A stretch of DNA of 64,000 bases from Nelumbo lutea (lineage: Eukaryota; Streptophyta; Magnoliopsida; Proteales; Nelumbonaceae): NCBI GenBank assembly GCA_022828595.1, contig JAKGHH010000005.1, positions 68,815,655-68,879,654 on the forward strand, written 5' to 3'. Positions within the stretch are counted from its first letter, which is position 1. Every line of letters begins with the position of its first letter. Both the position numbers and the translations under genes were made by a program. This document shows, in pieces, positions 10,701-21,700 of the stretch. The notes below the pieces were generated by a model, which did no database searches, was not told where the DNA came from, and saw nothing but the letters and a program-made list of their open reading frames with translations.

Positions 10701-11400
10701 CATTTATAAAATTCCTCCGTTTCTATTTTTTTAATGTATGAAAAATTTTGCTAAGACTGTATTTATTTTTGGTGTAAAAACGAACTGGTGTAAAACTCCA
10801 CTCTTGGTCAATATTTTTATACATTTGGATAGAGTATAAGTTTTACATAGAAAATCGATCTAAACCTCGCGCACGGTTGAGTTTTACATCAATTATCACA
10901 CCTTAAAAAGTTCCAACTGTTCACTTTCATTTTAAGCCCATCGGTGTTAAACTCCAACGATGTTCAATGTAGTAACGAAATGACTATATTTAAATCTTAA
11001 ACCAGATTGAAGGTTATCTCATCTCCTCCTAAGTCTGTCTTTGGTTTGATAGATTTTATTTTATTTTATTTTATTTTTTTTGTAAATCCAGGTTATTTTA
11101 ATAGAAGATAAGAAAGAAATAGAAAGCGATTTATGAATAATATAAACTACAACAGTACAAAAAGGCTGTCAAAATGCTTCGTAACACATTCCTCACAGGT
11201 TGAAAATCCAACACATTAATTGTTTATTGTCTTGCCTTCCAAGGCAAGAGTCCTAACTAATCCAATTAAGTATATAATCTTATTCATTATCGTCATCTTC
11301 TTTAATTATGATTATATGTACCAGATTTCAAAGTCCTAATGTCTTTAGACACCCACTCTGAAAGTTCTTCACTGGTCGTCAAAGATTTAAATTAATGGTT
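10701..11400. other. Intergenic, no gene seen
   Basis: AT-rich DNA. 10745-10985 contains scattered 'ggtgtaaaa' and 'gttttacatc' words resembling the ends of the TIR element at 61271, but no clean pair of ends. Confidence 0.4.
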
Positions 11401-11639
11401 AACACAGTCCAAACTGTATTGCAAATATAAAAAATTTAGAGAGGTCGCCAGGTCACTTAGTCGGTGGCCTAAAACTAATCCAATACTACCCAGCAATGCC
11501 ATCAGCATTACCTTAGTCCTTAGTAAGTATTCATTTAATTTTTAAATGCTAAACAGAGTGTCAAGTTGCATTAAAACAAATAATTAATGTACAAATTCTT
11601 CAAACTTGAATGAGAAACAAGTTTTTTTGCTTTCACTAA

Positions 11640-12831
11640 GGGTCTGTTTGATTGTTGAGAAAATTGGATTGAGAAAGGATGGGATGAAAAATGTTGGAAT
11701 GAGAAAAGGAAAATTTATTTTCTCAGTTAGTTATAATGTGTTTGTTTGCTAAAAAAAATTGTAAGAAAATCCACTTTCTAGTGTTTGTTTTGCAAGAAAA
11801 TTTTTTTGAGCTGATTGTCGCTAGTAATCAGAGACAAAACTTCGGATCGTCGCCAGCAAGATTGGATCCAGAAATCCAAAATTGCTAGAGATTTCAACTG
11901 TCCTAAGATAGCCGACAACCATTGAAACACGAAATTAACCATCATGAGGTAGAGATCGTCGCATTCGTCGTCGGCGTCGGCGTCGATGTCGGGTATCCCC
12001 CGAGGATTGCTCAACACGAGGATCGCAATCTGCTTCATTATGATCTTTGGCGTGTTCAATTGTTCCATGCTGGGATGGCGCATCTTCAGAATTCCTGGTG
12101 ATGGTTGGCTGGGATTGGGGCTCAGAAGCGAGACAGAGCTTTCTCCCGTTTTGTTTGGAACAGCCACTGTCTCCAATGCCTTCCTCTTGTTTGAAATCAG
12201 GGTTAGGGTTAGGATTTGAGCTAGTGGGGGCAGTGGTGCTAGAGATGCGAGACAGAGCTTTCTCCCGTTTGCGGAGGAGAATCCTGAAATCTTTGAGGGA
12301 AATGCGAGGGATTGGCATGAGCCATCGCCGAGGGACGTCGGGCACTCTGTGCAGGTTCCCTCTATATAGTGTGATCGCTACCATCTCATTACTTGAATGT
12401 CGATTGATCAAAAATGACAACGACCGCCCTTCTGTTCCGTTTCCTGTTGCTTTCTTCTATTCGGAATTTGGACTCTCGAGTTTCGATCTCGGATTTCGCC
12501 CCTTTTCTTTCTTTTTTGATGTTTCTCGGCCGCCTGAAGGCGAAGGGCGCCACCTTCGTGAGGGAATGCCTTTTTTCTTCGTCCAATTGGAATCTATTTT
12601 ACACCGCATCCCACCTTGTATTAGATTGCTCAGCTTGCATTTTCTTATCATTTTCTTTTCTTACTAGGGTCGCACTGTTTTGGTGCGACCCCGCTCACTT
12701 AATTTTGGGATCCCGTGTCCCTCTTGTTTCTCATCCCAAAACACTGTTTACCTGTAAACAAACACAAGAAAGGAAGAATAATTCAGGAATATTCCCTTTT
12801 CTCATTACTTTCTTAGCAATCAAACAGACCC
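11640..12831. mobile_element. 1.19-kb PIF/Harbinger-like TIR element with a captured coding-like segment
   Basis: The left end is GGGTCTGTTTGATTGTTGAG and the right end on the opposite strand is GGGTCTGTTTGATTGCTAAG. TAA lies directly outside both (11637-11639, 12832-12834). The paralogous DNA at 820-850 lacks the element, which supports insertion. The central part (about 11800-12560) is much richer in G+C than its surroundings. A perfect 8-bp-arm hairpin (GGTCGCAC/GTGCGACC) lies at about 12668-12690. No transposase is visible, so it is non-autonomous. Confidence 0.75.
11935..12420 (-). other. Possible captured gene fragment of unknown family
   Basis: An open frame of about 160 codons on the minus strand has basic N-terminal text including VPRRWLMPIPRISLKDFRIL and RKREKALSRI. 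A Ser/Asn/Pro-rich, low-complexity region and an arginine run follow. The first part has the look of a real N-terminal exon of a nuclear protein, but I do not recognise the family. Overlapping frames on the plus strand are also open because of the G+C content, so coding status is uncertain. It lies wholly inside the TIR element, which suggests capture. Confidence 0.3.
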
Positions 12832-12919
12832 TAAAGAAAACAATAAAATCAAATGAGATAGATACAAGTTAATTTCAACGACCCTCTTGAAGGCTCGAAT
12901 ATGTAACCAAGGGATCGCT

Positions 12920-14833
12920 CTAATTGACTGCTGGTACTTGATACGTGGCAACAGGCATTTTTGGTGGTAGATTTGGCATCACAGCTTCAAAGTTGAGTAA
13001 TTGAATCGCTTGCCTGATTGAAGGCCTCAGATGGTGATCAGGATGAGCACACCACAATCCAACAACCATCAAACACTCTACCTGTTTGGCATCGAAATCC
13101 ATCTCCAATCTCTCGTCCACAGCCGTAAGAAGCCTTGCTCTTCCATAGAGATCCCAGACCCACTCTACCAACCCCACTTGGGAATCCTGTTCCATTAATG
13201 GATCCACTGATTTTCTCCCACAAGCAATTTCCAAGGCCACCACTCCAAAACTGAAAACGTCCGACTCTCTACTTGCCTTGCCTGTGCTAACGTACTCCGG
13301 CGCCAAGTAGCCCAAAGTTCCTGCTATACCTGTAGTCTGCGAGGCTAGCTCGTGGTCCATCAGACGAGCTAATCCGAAATCGCCCAGCTTTACATTGAAG
13401 TTTGAATCCAACATGACATTGCTCGATTTGATGTCACGGTGGACGACACATTGCTCCCACTCTTCGTGAAGGTAGAGCAAAGCCGAGGCCAACCCATGAG
13501 CTATCTTATATCTCACAGCCCATGTTAGAGGACTCTTCCTGCCAAAGAGATGAGAATCCAGGCTTCCGTTGGGCATGAATTCATAAACGAGTAGAAACTC
13601 ACCTCGGTCATGGCACCAACCAATGAGCTGCACCAAATTCCGGTGCCTCAACCGGCTTATAATCTTCACCTCCGTTATGTATTCCTTCTTCCCTTGTCTA
13701 GATCCTATGGATATTTTCTTTACGGCTATAGCCAAATTTAAATCGGACAAGAATCCTCTGTAGACACCTCCAAATCCTCCTTCTCCCAACTTCCTTTCAT
13801 CTGAGAAGTTGTCGGTTGCAGAAGCTAGCTCCTTATAGGAATACCTCTTGGGTCCAGCTCCCCTTTCGAAATCAATGTTTATAGATGTAAGCTGGGCCAA
13901 CCCTTCGGCTTCTCTTTCTGGTTGTCTCCTCCAACGCCTCCTTAAGATTGCTACTGTTATACAGACCCCACCAATTAAAACAGCTGAGGTAACAACCAAG
14001 CTCACTACCAGTTTAATATTTCTATTGTTCTTTCCTTGATTCTCCGTTACTTCCAAACTGGAACTGAACTCCCACGATTCAAGAATATGGCGCTCGACGT
14101 TCTGGCCTGTAGCCGCCGAGAACCCGATGGTGACCCATTCAGGCAGAACCTTCATCAAACCAACCCGGTAAAATAAAGTAGAATTAGTTCGAAAATTGGG
14201 GTTATCTTCATAATTCCAAAACACACTCAGATTTTTGGTAGTAGCATTATAAGTAATCCAAACATCTGCAGTCTCTCCGCTGTGCAAGCTAGCATTCCAA
14301 GGAGCAAATACAGCAGAAGCGATGGAGTTGTTGTTGATTCCGACATGTGGGACAGGAGGATCCCATTCAGGGTTTGAGAAAGAGTCGAACTCGACCGCTA
14401 CAATCTGGTTTCTGGATACAGAATCGCTTGTTGTAGTGTTAAATAAGCCGAGAAATCCACCAGCTGAGTTGGGTGGGATTTGAGAACCTACTGGAGCAAG
14501 AAAAAAGGTGAGGCCATGACCATAAGAGGCAGCACCCTGCGTGTTGATGGTGAAGGAGAAGTGGGTGGTGAAGTCTGTGAGCTTTCCGGTGGCGAAGTCC
14601 CAGAGGTGCAGCCGTTCAGCATAGATAGCCCAACCTACTCGGTACAAGTAATTAACTTTGTTGAACTCAATGGTTCCAACTGAAGGTATGGCATTGCCTT
14701 GAAAGAGAACATTGGTGGCTTCGGGATCAAAACGAGATATTTTGAAGGAAAGAGAGCTTGCAGAAGGGGTAAGAAAGATTAAGATGAGAATTATGAATAG
14801 AAGGGGAGGAAATGGTGAGTTGCAGAACGACAT
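12920..14833 (-). CDS. L-type lectin receptor-like kinase (LecRK-IX-like)
   Basis: An intact single-exon gene of 637 residues. I start at the ATG at 14833 (MSFCNSPF); two extra upstream codons would need GTG. Order: signal peptide (about 1-27), legume-lectin domain (28-262) with VAVEFDSFSNPEWDPP and the HVGINNNS metal/carbohydrate motif (163-170), transmembrane helix (274-297), basic stop-transfer, then Ser/Thr kinase (about 345-612). The kinase has the P-loop LGEGGFG (349-355), catalytic Lys372, HRD (465-467), DFG (485-487) and APE (511-513), so an active RD kinase is expected. The text is close to Arabidopsis LecRK-IX.1/IX.2. These plasma-membrane receptors sense extracellular or cell-wall cues in defence and cell death. 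It stands alone, but its 3' flank has a paralogue at 350-890. Confidence 0.93.
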   Translation of the reverse strand: MSFCNSPFPPLLFIILILIFLTPSASSLSFKISRFDPEATNVLFQGNAIPSVGTIEFNKVNYLYRVGWAIYAERLHLWDFATGKLTDFTTHFSFTINTQGAASYGHGLTFFLAPVGSQIPPNSAGGFLGLFNTTTSDSVSRNQIVAVEFDSFSNPEWDPPVPHVGINNNSIASAVFAPWNASLHSGETADVWITYNATTKNLSVFWNYEDNPNFRTNSTLFYRVGLMKVLPEWVTIGFSAATGQNVERHILESWEFSSSLEVTENQGKNNRNIKLVVSLVVTSAVLIGGVCITVAILRRRWRRQPEREAEGLAQLTSINIDFERGAGPKRYSYKELASATDNFSDERKLGEGGFGGVYRGFLSDLNLAIAVKKISIGSRQGKKEYITEVKIISRLRHRNLVQLIGWCHDRGEFLLVYEFMPNGSLDSHLFGRKSPLTWAVRYKIAHGLASALLYLHEEWEQCVVHRDIKSSNVMLDSNFNVKLGDFGLARLMDHELASQTTGIAGTLGYLAPEYVSTGKASRESDVFSFGVVALEIACGRKSVDPLMEQDSQVGLVEWVWDLYGRARLLTAVDERLEMDFDAKQVECLMVVGLWCAHPDHHLRPSIRQAIQLLNFEAVMPNLPPKMPVATYQVPAVN

Positions 14834-14846
14834 CTCCACAATTTTG

Positions 14847-14890
14847 AGAGAGAGAGAGAGAGAGAGAAGAAGAAGAAGAAGAAGAGAACG
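14847..14890. repeat. GA/GAA microsatellite in the lectin kinase 5' leader
   Basis: About ten GA dinucleotides followed by several AAG trinucleotides, ending roughly 15 bp upstream of the start codon. On the sense strand this is a TTC/TC pyrimidine-rich leader, common in plant 5' untranslated regions. Confidence 0.8.
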
Positions 14891-15573
14891 TTTTGGGGTG
14901 GAGAGAGGTGAGGAGAAGTGCTTGAAATTAAAATGGCACTCATAGATATCATATATTGAGCTGGTTGTTTTTAGATTTTGTTATACAGCTAATTGAATTC
15001 TCTATTGATGCCAAAAGGAAAGTATTATTTTTTGAGGTTTTAACATTCTCAACAATTGCACCTTATTTTTGAGACTAGCTAGACAGCTTAGATGTCTCTA
15101 TCCTAGCATTGAAAACGAAGAGATCTTCACCAAAATTAATAATAAATAATCTGCTGAAATAAATTCTGCTTGTGGATGGAGATGGAAAACACAAAAGAAT
15201 TGGCGATCTCCCACAAGAAATTCCAGGGGCGGATCTTCTTGGTCGTGTGGAGTTGACTTTGATAAAACATCGTATACAAGTTTTGCTGTTTTGCCTTTAT
15301 CCATGGTTTGTGGTGTAACAGGTAAGCGCGAAGGCTGCTTCCGTTCCTGTCACGGCAGATGCCAACCATCTCTCCTTATAATCATATTTGATACGACACA
15401 ACAACAAATCAAATTCCTTGATTCGAATTGGCTGAACGCTTTAGCTGTTCAGCGCAGCAAGCTGTGTAAGCAATGGTAAGATTTTACAGCATTAATAAAT
15501 TAATGGGCTCATTATAAAAGATGCGGGCTCCATGTATTTTTGCCCTGAGTCATAATACTGTTTGTAGCAAAAG
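14891..15573. other. Upstream region of the lectin kinase gene
   Basis: Presumed promoter and 5' flank for the divergent minus-strand gene. No unambiguous TATA box or other element could be fixed by eye. Short frames here (for example 15098-15304) have no recognisable domain. Confidence 0.35.
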
Positions 15574-15848
15574 CAATGTTTTAAATACCGACTTGGAACT
15601 GGATCATTTTGGTTTTTGGATTAGTGGTTCGACCGTCCAATTTAAATAGAAGAGTTGTTCTGATTTAAAAAAATAATAATTAAAATAAAAAAGGCCAACA
15701 GCCATTGTTTGGATCGGGTTGAATCAGTCGCTGACCAAGTTAATAATTTTTGGTTCAAGAATGGTTTTAGGGTGAAATGGAACTGATTGCCTAAATAATT
15801 CTTGGGTCAACCAATCAAACCATCCTGTCCAGTCTGATTTTCAAGACC
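15574..15848. repeat. Interspersed MITE-like repeat, copy 2
   Basis: Begins 'atgttttaaataccgac' and ends 'ctgattttcaagacc', with internal 'gttcgaccg', 'gaccaagtt' and 'ttttagggtgaaa' words shared, partly inverted, with the copies at 16302, 35224 and 55349. The ends are imperfect inverted repeats built on 'ggttttnaaaa'. Non-coding. Confidence 0.55.
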
Positions 15849-16301
15849 ATGAGCAAAAGTGAATTCTTCTCCATGGAAGCTGAGGCTGAGGCATGAGCCC
15901 TAGAACCAACGTTCAAAGTATGATAATGCATTGTATTTAACAAAACGTCAAATATGGAGAGCTAGGGGTCTTTATACTCAAACAATAGAACCCCTCATAA
16001 CATGTATATTAGGAGATTCATACATCCAACTTGTATGAAATCATGGTGCATTAGTGAATATCTGTGACATGTTAACTAAGATGTCAAATGATTTACTTAC
16101 TTTTTCATTAGTTCATATTTTACAATATTGAATTATCATTAAAAACTTCAACAATATTAAAGATGTCAAATATATCATTCTATCACTACTACACTGTTTG
16201 CTTAAGCAATTCATGCACCATGGATTTTGCTAAAATTGATTGTTAAATAGTCAAGAATCTAATACTTTTATCACCAAAATAAATGCTAATGCCTAAAAAG
16301 C

Positions 16302-16795
16302 AATGCTTTCAAATCGACGTTGACCTAGACGGTCAAACCATCTGGCCCGGGAACCATCCAAGCAACTAGTTCTGTTTTATCCCAAACATAGTCCTTCGCC
16401 AAAAATTGTTGAATTGGTCAACAACCCATTGACCCATGTAGTTGTTGATCCATTCAACAATTTTTTGCCTTTTATTTTAATTTTTTTTTAATTTTAAATT
16501 TTTTCCTCAGAACGGGTTGTCCGTTCAAATCGGGGAGTGGATTAACTAGACACAAAATCATACACACCCAGCTGAACAACCTATCATGAGTGAACACACT
16601 AGTGCTCACTATGGGCCCCACTCAATCCCTAGCTATACTCAACACTGGCATGTTCAACCATAATAGGTAATTCAACTCGATGTGTATGATTTTGTTTCAG
16701 CTCGTCCAAATTGTTCAAACCAAATGATCAAACCATCAACTCAAAAACCAGTGGCCATAACAGTTTTGGTTCCAGGTCAGATTTTAAAACATTGC
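16302..16795. repeat. Interspersed MITE-like repeat, copy 3, with a nested palindromic MITE
   Basis: The same family as 15574 and 35224 ('cggtcaaaccatctggcccg', 'gaattggtcaacaacccatt', 'cagattttaaaac' near the right end). It is interrupted at 16552-16695 by a separate 144-bp inverted-repeat element. Confidence 0.55.
16552..16695. mobile_element. 144-bp palindromic MITE nested in another repeat
   Basis: The left arm ACAAAATCATACACACC and the right arm ending GTGTATGATTTTGT are inverted. Inner arms CTATCATGAGTGAACAC and its imperfect complement bring the fold close to a full-length hairpin. A related hairpin with the same inner arm is at 56650-56720. Confidence 0.7.
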
Positions 16796-16896
16796 TAAAA
16801 AACGAGTACAATAATAAAAGATATGCTAATGTTATGACATTTTTTAATCGAAAAGCTAAAAGAGAAACCTTCAAAATGAAAACATTCATGGAGATT

Positions 16897-16975
16897 TAGG
16901 CTCAGTTTGGAAGGATTGCTTTCTATACTGTACATATTTGTATTTGTACTCCTTCGAAACTAAGGCTTAAGTGTA
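16897..16975. mobile_element. Short Tourist-like MITE
   Basis: 'GGCTCAGTTTGGAAGGA' at the left and an inverted 'TCCTTCGAAACTAAG' at the right enclose 'actgtacatatttgtatttg'. The same terminal words occur at 39332 and 39513-39632, and in part at 41940-41995 and about 49420-49510. Confidence 0.5.
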
Positions 16976-17669
16976 ATAGAACAATCAAGAGGAAAATTCT
17001 TAGAAAAGAAAATAAGAGATGCAAACAATGAGACATTTACGAATTGGAAGCTAACTGGGCATAGACATAAAGGATTGCACCAATGATAAAAATGTGGTGC
17101 GAGTTTAAGGTCCCAGAAGAGATAAACTGGATGCCAAAGATTGGCCACTTCTTGCACACATAAAAAAAGAGCCAGAGGTGGGGTCAATTTCTGGTCGTAA
17201 ATCTTAAATATATTATATATATATATGATTTTTGCTCTAATGTGATTTTAATGCTGCACTAAAACTACAAGATCAAAGCCTATTGTGGCCCCACTTTGAA
17301 TTAGGTGAAGTGACGTTATGGTAGTGCTATAACAAATGCTCCTAACCCTGCCCCAACAAGTCATCAGTCGCAAATCAGGAATATCTCCCCAAGAATGACA
17401 AGGGAGATGCTTCCAATGTGTGGCTGCAGTGGTCACTTGGGACTGTTCCCAGCGTTTTGTTGGTAGCAGATCCCTTGTTGAACTCTATAGTTAGAGCCAT
17501 TGGGGAAATATACCTTATTCTGCCATTGGGAAATGTGAATCTTCCTATAGGACTAATGGTAAAATTAGCACAACTGATTGAAAACTCAAGGCTTTATGCT
17601 CTGAAGACTGATCTGTTGGTAATATAGAAGTCTAAACAATAACGAGATAAACAATCAACATAATGCCTT
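16976..17669. other. Intergenic, no gene seen
   Basis: Contains short frames without recognisable domains and a TA tract at 17205-17225. Nothing supportable as a gene. Confidence 0.35.
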
Positions 17670-17677
17670 CACAGGAC

Positions 17678-17914
17678 TAGGGGTGTCAATGAACTGGTTT
17701 TGGATTGAACCCCATCCAAACCAAAATCAATTTGGACCAGGTTAGGATTAGAATCAATTTAAATTAAAACAAATTTAAACAAATTGGACGGTGTAGACAT
17801 TGAATTAGACCGATCCAAAATATCCATTGGATTGGAATTGACCTGGTACATTTGTAATGGACTCACATTGGACTGGATCGGATTGGACCAAATCCAGTCC
17901 AATTGACACCCCTA
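17678..17914. mobile_element. 237-bp hAT-type MITE
   Basis: The left end TAGGGGTGTCAATGAACTGG and right end ...TCCAATTGACACCCCTA are inverted repeats. The flanks CACAGGAC (17670-17677) and CACAGAAC (17915-17922) form an 8-bp target duplication with one change. The interior is built of 'ttggatt/aatccaa' words. Confidence 0.85.
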
Positions 17915-17922
17915 CACAGAAC

Positions 17923-18791
17923 CAGAGAGATTGGAAATATTGTCAAAAAGTCAAAAGTACTCTCAAACTGGTCAAGAATAATTAACAGAACAATTTTAAT
18001 AGATAGCAGCTCTGAAATTGTTCCCATGGTAAACTTGCACTCTTGCCATTCAGTAATCAGCCAGCCAAATCATATTAGTCTAAACCATCCGAATCAATTG
18101 TATATTTATGGACATTCAGGAAGAAGATAAAAAAGGCTATCCATTGAATGGTTAAAATCACAGCCAAGCTGATTTTCAGTCATAAAGACCTCTATCAAAA
18201 GAGTCCAATTTAGCAGCCCAGACCGATAAGACCATTGGCTCACCCACGTTGAACTGATGAGGCTAGGACGCTAGGTCAGGCAACATACAGAAAAATCAGA
18301 CCTAGGACACCCCTAACATCTTAAGCAGAGCTCAAATATAGATGGGTTAGGATAGCTGGGAACAAAATCAATGTACAATATTGCTATCTGGTCTTCAGTA
18401 AATCAAGAAATAATTTGGTGCTTTTCAGTTTTCAATGCTATTATGTGATTGACCGAACCCTATCCCTTTTACATTTCAACAGTCATAAATTAATACCCAC
18501 AAAACAAACGACAGAGGAATCTTATCAGACACCAGGTGTCCCAAAACAAACTTGTGGCATAACACACAAGGAGATAAATCATTAATTTGAAAAGAAAAGC
18601 AAGGGGATGAAGATGTCAGATGCCATTGCATGCTAAGAAGTCATAAGCACAATCTCGGCTAATACTTTACATGATCCTTGTGTGTTCAATACAGCTATTA
18701 TAAAACAATAACTTTAGATCCTTTCAGATACGTGTAGAAATAATACATCACTTCAAGAAAACGTAATAAATAAAAGTCCTTCCAATCTGTT
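17923..18791. other. Intergenic, 3' flank of the zinc finger gene
   Basis: No coding sequence recognised. Part of it will be the 3' untranslated region of the minus-strand gene ending at 18792. No poly(A) signal can be fixed with confidence. Confidence 0.35.
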
Positions 18792-21700
18792 TTACTGCAA
18801 TTGATTGCTGTCGATTTTTTTCTGGAGGAAAAATGACCCAAGTAGAACAGCAATGCCCGTTATTGCAATTGTTAATAGTAAGCGTCTCCGTGATAGATCA
18901 TGTGGTTGCCTTCTATGAGCATCGTGCTCTCTTTCAGATGCACTTGCATCCCTTAAAAATTAAACAAGGAGATCCATTTTTTTTTTATCAGCCAAAGTAA
19001 TCAAAAGTTTTGACCAATAAATGTAATGCATTCATGCGATGAGCCCTTGGATGCTAATGAACTAAATATTCCTGTATGCTCTCTCTCTCTGATTCCGTGG
19101 GGCTACACAACAGGGGGGTAGCCCATCCTCCAAACCCATAACCCCCCAATTCTCTGCCACAAGCAGAGCCAGAGACCTTTCCCACTGAGCCAGTTCTGAA
19201 TTACAGTATGAACCAGAGTGCAAATGCACAAGGGATGCTTTTATTAATGATTTAGTTTCACCAGCATTCAAGGGCTTATCAAATCATTTAGATACTATTT
19301 CAAGTTTAAGAATCAACAAAAGATACAGTTTTCATTTTTTTTATAAACAACAAAATATATGTTTTTTACCGATAAAAAAACTATGTCTATTAAAAATCAA
19401 CATTTCATAAGGGAATGCTAAGATAACAGAAACAAGGAACAGAGGAAGAAAAGGAAGAAAGATCCTCAAAGAGGCCCCCCCAACCTGCACTACTGTACAA
19501 AATAGGAGAGTTTAGAGTCATGCTATACATTATTACTACTCTACATCCAGATGTATTTTATCACTTTCTATTGACATTTTGTGTGGTGTGCCCAAGGGTG
19601 CTAATGTAATTTCTCCAACTTTTAGTATAAAGAATTTGTTTTCTCCTGGACTGGTCGACAAAACTGATTGCCCTTTCCAATCTGAAACCAACTTAGAAAC
19701 GACCCCCAAGAAAACCAAAACAAATTACACGCCAGCCATTATATTTATAATAAAGGGTACCAACAACCCTACAGACACTAGGAACCTTGACAATTCAATA
19801 TATATCCAAAAAACCATTCACAACTCTCCTGCAACTTTCCTACCTTAACGTGTGCTTCATATCCCACCCAATCTTCCCCAACTTTTGTTGTAGTTAAGAC
19901 CAATAGAATCGCTGAATTCACCATAGACTAGTTCAGAACATCTCTTTGACCGTCCCTACCTAGTAAATTGACTTATCCATCTCCACATCAAGCAGCACAA
20001 GTGGGCCTTCCAAATGTGGCTTTAGAACCAAACCGACAGGGCATCTTAATGCTCATGTGTCCCAAAAGTAAGGTGTCTTCACAACTTGCAAGCCCAATAT
20101 CCTAGGCTCAATCTTTAATACACAGCCTGAAGTTGAAACCAAAGAGTCTAAAACAGGGCTATTCTAGAGAAAAGGAGATACTCTATATATAGAAAAATAG
20201 ATAGGAGAGCACATAAGAGACTCACCTTAAAAATTAAGAATATCTTATCCTCTATATTAGTTTAGAATAGATAGACATCAAGAGAGCTGAATTCAATAGC
20301 TGATGGCTTCACCAAAGGAAGGGGTGAGAAAAGATGCTTTTATACAGCTACACCTCCATGCCTAGTTAAGACTTCTTTGGTTTGGGCAGCATATTTTTGT
20401 CTTCCTTGTACGTCATTATATACACTCATGTTGTTGCTATGGTTGATGATCCCCATTACCAAAATTAAAAAAAAAAAAAACAAACAAACAAACAAAAACG
20501 AAAACAGAGCGATCCTGGAATGCTCATTCCCAAATACAAAATTTCCCTATCTACCCCCCTCTAGTAAGACAATTAGGGTATTAACTGACCCCAAAATTCA
20601 TCTTAACTGTTCATTTTGGATGTGAGTGATCTTACTTTCCATGTGCTGTCTGAAGTGTGAAGTCCAAGACATGCAATCTGTAAAGATAAATAAATTAGTA
20701 TGCAAGTCTCCATGAGTCAGTCCCACATTTTGGATCCAACAGATCTTGGTAGTTGAGCCTCCCCCAATGGCAGGGAAGTCTATGTTTTGCAATCCAAGCA
20801 GAAGTTAGGAGAACAGGTTACAGGTATCTTGACTAAGGTGAAAGAAATAAAGGAACCAGCTAACCAGCTATTTATCAATATCCTAACTGGAATGAGAGGT
20901 AAGATCAATTATTGTAAAACGGAAGGAAATCAGGGCACAGATCTCTAGCCAGGAAGAATGGGCAAAATTTTTGAATCTCCACCAATGGATATTGCTTTAG
21001 CTTTTTATGTTGATGAGTTAAGGGTCACAACCCTAACACTTAATAGTTATAAGTTGTAGTTTGTATTTGTGGTTTTGTTTCCATTGAATAAAAATTGGAG
21101 AAGAAGAAGATAAGGAACCAAATGATCTAATGAGACATTTCCAAGAATTGGGGGACAAATTGTGTAGCAGTATAGGGTTCTATCCTATTCATTGGCATTC
21201 ATCGCATACTTTCTGTATGATGGTGGCTCAAAGGCTACTTGGCTCCAGCAAGAATCTCCAGAGACATTTACAAGTAACATCATGTTCCTTAAACAGATAC
21301 ACCCAAACCAAGACCACCCTCCATAAATTTGCAAACAATTTCCCACTTCACCAAGTGATCCCCCTCTTCTCCCAACTGTCATTCCAAAGGAAGTTCTTTT
21401 GCAACTGCTCAATTCTGTTCTTCCCTCTAGGAGGAATCCAAATACCAAAAGAAAGTACCTAAGTACATAAGACATGATTCGCTTGGTCAAAACCAGTTTC
21501 CGGTGTTCAGAGATGTGTTTAAATTTCCATGTAGCCAACCTCATCTCGAACTTTTTGTCACAAGATCCCAAATTTACAAAGTTCCTAGATTTCTGCCTAA
21601 TGGTATGCCAATATATTAGTTCAACCATTTTTCCACTCTACAACCTAATGACAACAATTCAGCTAGAGAAATGGATGTTCTTTAGGTGACTTTTCACCAA

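Noticed and set aside
12047..12667. 206-codon plus-strand frame
   Set aside because: It lies antisense to the other open frame within the GC-rich core of the TIR element and shows no domain. Open frames on both strands here follow from base composition.
13038..14945. Several short frames over the lectin kinase on both strands
   Set aside because: Shadows of the intact 637-residue kinase gene.
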